A stretch of DNA of 6,592 bases, from positions 1-6,592 of the forward strand of contig JAEYNI010000151.1 of assembly GCA_023412635.1 (NCBI GenBank), read 5' to 3'. How positions within the stretch are numbered: position 1 is the stretch's first letter; the number at the start of each line of letters is the position of its first letter. The notes under the pieces are model-generated. The model was not told the origin of the DNA, made no database searches, and saw nothing but the letters and a program-made list of their open reading frames with translations. A program made the translations under genes and the position numbers. This DNA comes from Bacillota bacterium (lineage in GTDB: Bacteria > Bacillota > Clostridia > Acetivibrionales > DSM-1351). This document shows positions 5,592 to 6,592 of this stretch, in pieces.

Positions 5592-6592
5592 TTATATGTT
5601 AAGCACTTTTTTTACCTTGTCTATCATATACATAGGATCACAGCTTTCATTGTGAAGGACCGGCTTTTTATCCAACTCCTTTAATGGAGCAGGAATTGTC
5701 AATCCTGCCTTCTCGGAAAGTACAGAGAGCAGTTGGAATTCTGTTCTTCCGGCGACAGCCTCATCTCCTGCAATAGCCTTCACAACGCTTTCATTAAACT
5801 TGAAAGGACTAGCAGTCGATACTATAACAGCTTTTGTTACGTCACTGGTGGAGATTACATACTTGTCATATACGTCAACAGCAACTGCTGTGTGTGTATC
5901 CAAAACATATCCGGTTTCAGCATAAACACTTTCTATGGTTTTCAATGTATCTGAATCATTTGAGTAACCAGCCCAGAATACATTTTGAATTTTCTTTTTG
6001 GTATCCTGATCTACAGAATATACACCATCCATTTTCAACTTGTTCATCCACCCAGAAACCATTTGGGAGTTGCCGTCTGTAACCAGATATAGCAATCTCT
6101 CCAGGTTGCTGGATATCAGTATATCCATAGAAGGTGACAAAGTTTTCTTGAACTCTCTGTTTCTGTTATATACACCTGTATTTATCAAATCTGTTAAAAC
6201 ATTGTTGTCATTTGAGGCACAGATAAGTTTATTTACCGGAAGTCCCATCTGCATCGCATAATATGCTGCCAAGATATTCCCGAAATTACCGGTAGGAACA
6301 ACGAAATTGATTTTCTCGCCAATCTCAATCTCCTTATTCTTAAGCATGTCAGCATAAGCTGAAAAATAATATACTATTTGAGGAACAAGTCTTCCCCAAT
6401 TTATCGAATTTGCGGAAGAGAATTTGTAACCATGGTCATGTAAAAGAGCTGTAACCTCTTCATCGCTGAAAATTCTTTTAACACCGTTTTGAGCATCATC
6501 AAAATTACCGTTTACAGCTATAGAGTAGACATTTTTTCCCTCTTGAGTGACCATCTGCATTTTTTGTACCTGACTTACACCCTCACTTGGAA
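5592..6592 (-). CDS. thrC: Threonine synthase (C-terminal two-thirds, N-terminus outside the window)
   Basis: PLP-dependent enzyme that converts O-phosphohomoserine to threonine, the last step of the pathway. The reading frame stays open to the window edge, and codons upstream of the ATG at 6560 read PSEGVSQVQK, a conserved stretch, so that ATG is internal and not the start. About 333 residues are present. Landmarks are VNGNFDDAQNGVK, SSANSINWGRLVPQIVYYF and the PTGNFGN phosphate-binding loop (bases about 6276-6296), then a DTHTAVAV block and the STASPFKF segment near the C-terminus. These are typical of the long (E. coli/yeast-like) form of roughly 490 residues. The PLP-binding lysine should lie in the missing N-terminal part. 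No frame break is seen. A strong terminator follows, so thrC is transcribed separately from the hom operon despite the shared pathway. Confidence 0.96.
   Translation of the reverse strand, partial: PSEGVSQVQKMQMVTQEGKNVYSIAVNGNFDDAQNGVKRIFSDEEVTALLHDHGYKFSSANSINWGRLVPQIVYYFSAYADMLKNKEIEIGEKINFVVPTGNFGNILAAYYAMQMGLPVNKLICASNDNNVLTDLINTGVYNRNREFKKTLSPSMDILISSNLERLLYLVTDGNSQMVSGWMNKLKMDGVYSVDQDTKKKIQNVFWAGYSNDSDTLKTIESVYAETGYVLDTHTAVAVDVYDKYVISTSDVTKAVIVSTASPFKFNESVVKAIAGDEAVAGRTEFQLLSVLSEKAGLTIPAPLKELDKKPVLHNESCDPMYMIDKVKKVLNI

Noticed and set aside
5733..6261. Three plus-strand ORFs opposite thrC
   Set aside because: They are antisense shadows. The minus-strand frame is clearly threonine synthase.

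Overview
The window looks like chromosomal DNA from a low-GC Gram-positive anaerobe of the class Clostridia. The support is the low G+C content, the strong AGGAGG-type ribosome binding sites, the Firmicutes gene families (YerC/YecD TrpR-like regulator, UPF0735/PheB-type ACT protein, ECF-transporter S component) and the gene neighbourhood. A Ruminiclostridium-like cellulolytic clostridium is possible, but that is a guess. No mobile element, CRISPR array, tRNA or rRNA was seen.

Layout. Every gene except one is on the minus strand. On the right, from 6592 leftward, is the C-terminal two-thirds of threonine synthase (thrC), ending in a strong intrinsic terminator at 5526-5565. A good promoter follows at once (5494-5522) and drives an ACT-domain protein with a helix-turn-helix-like start (PheB/UPF0735), homoserine dehydrogenase (hom) and an ECF-transporter S component. 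Hom makes homoserine and ThrC makes threonine from phosphohomoserine, so this is a threonine/methionine-branch locus. thrB (homoserine kinase) is not in view. The ACT protein is a candidate amino-acid sensor, and the S component suggests uptake of a vitamin-like compound. A shared terminator at 3051-3087 separates this block from the convergent gene on its left.

In the middle is the only plus-strand gene (1598-3010). It encodes a membrane-anchored extracytoplasmic protein of 470 residues that I cannot name. It contains a clear tandem duplication of a roughly 150-190 residue domain, and a GC-rich hairpin lies just upstream of its ribosome binding site.

On the left, reading leftward from 1405, a clear promoter (TTGACT-N17-TATTGT) precedes yerC (TrpR-like DNA-binding protein). 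Nine bases later comes a 132-residue protein with a signal peptide and a C-terminal membrane segment, then a 265-base leader with several inverted repeats, then the first 110 residues of SecA. A small exported protein directly upstream of secA recalls the E. coli SecM-SecA arrangement. This is the most speculative but most testable idea here. The rest of the window is ordinary core-genome content.
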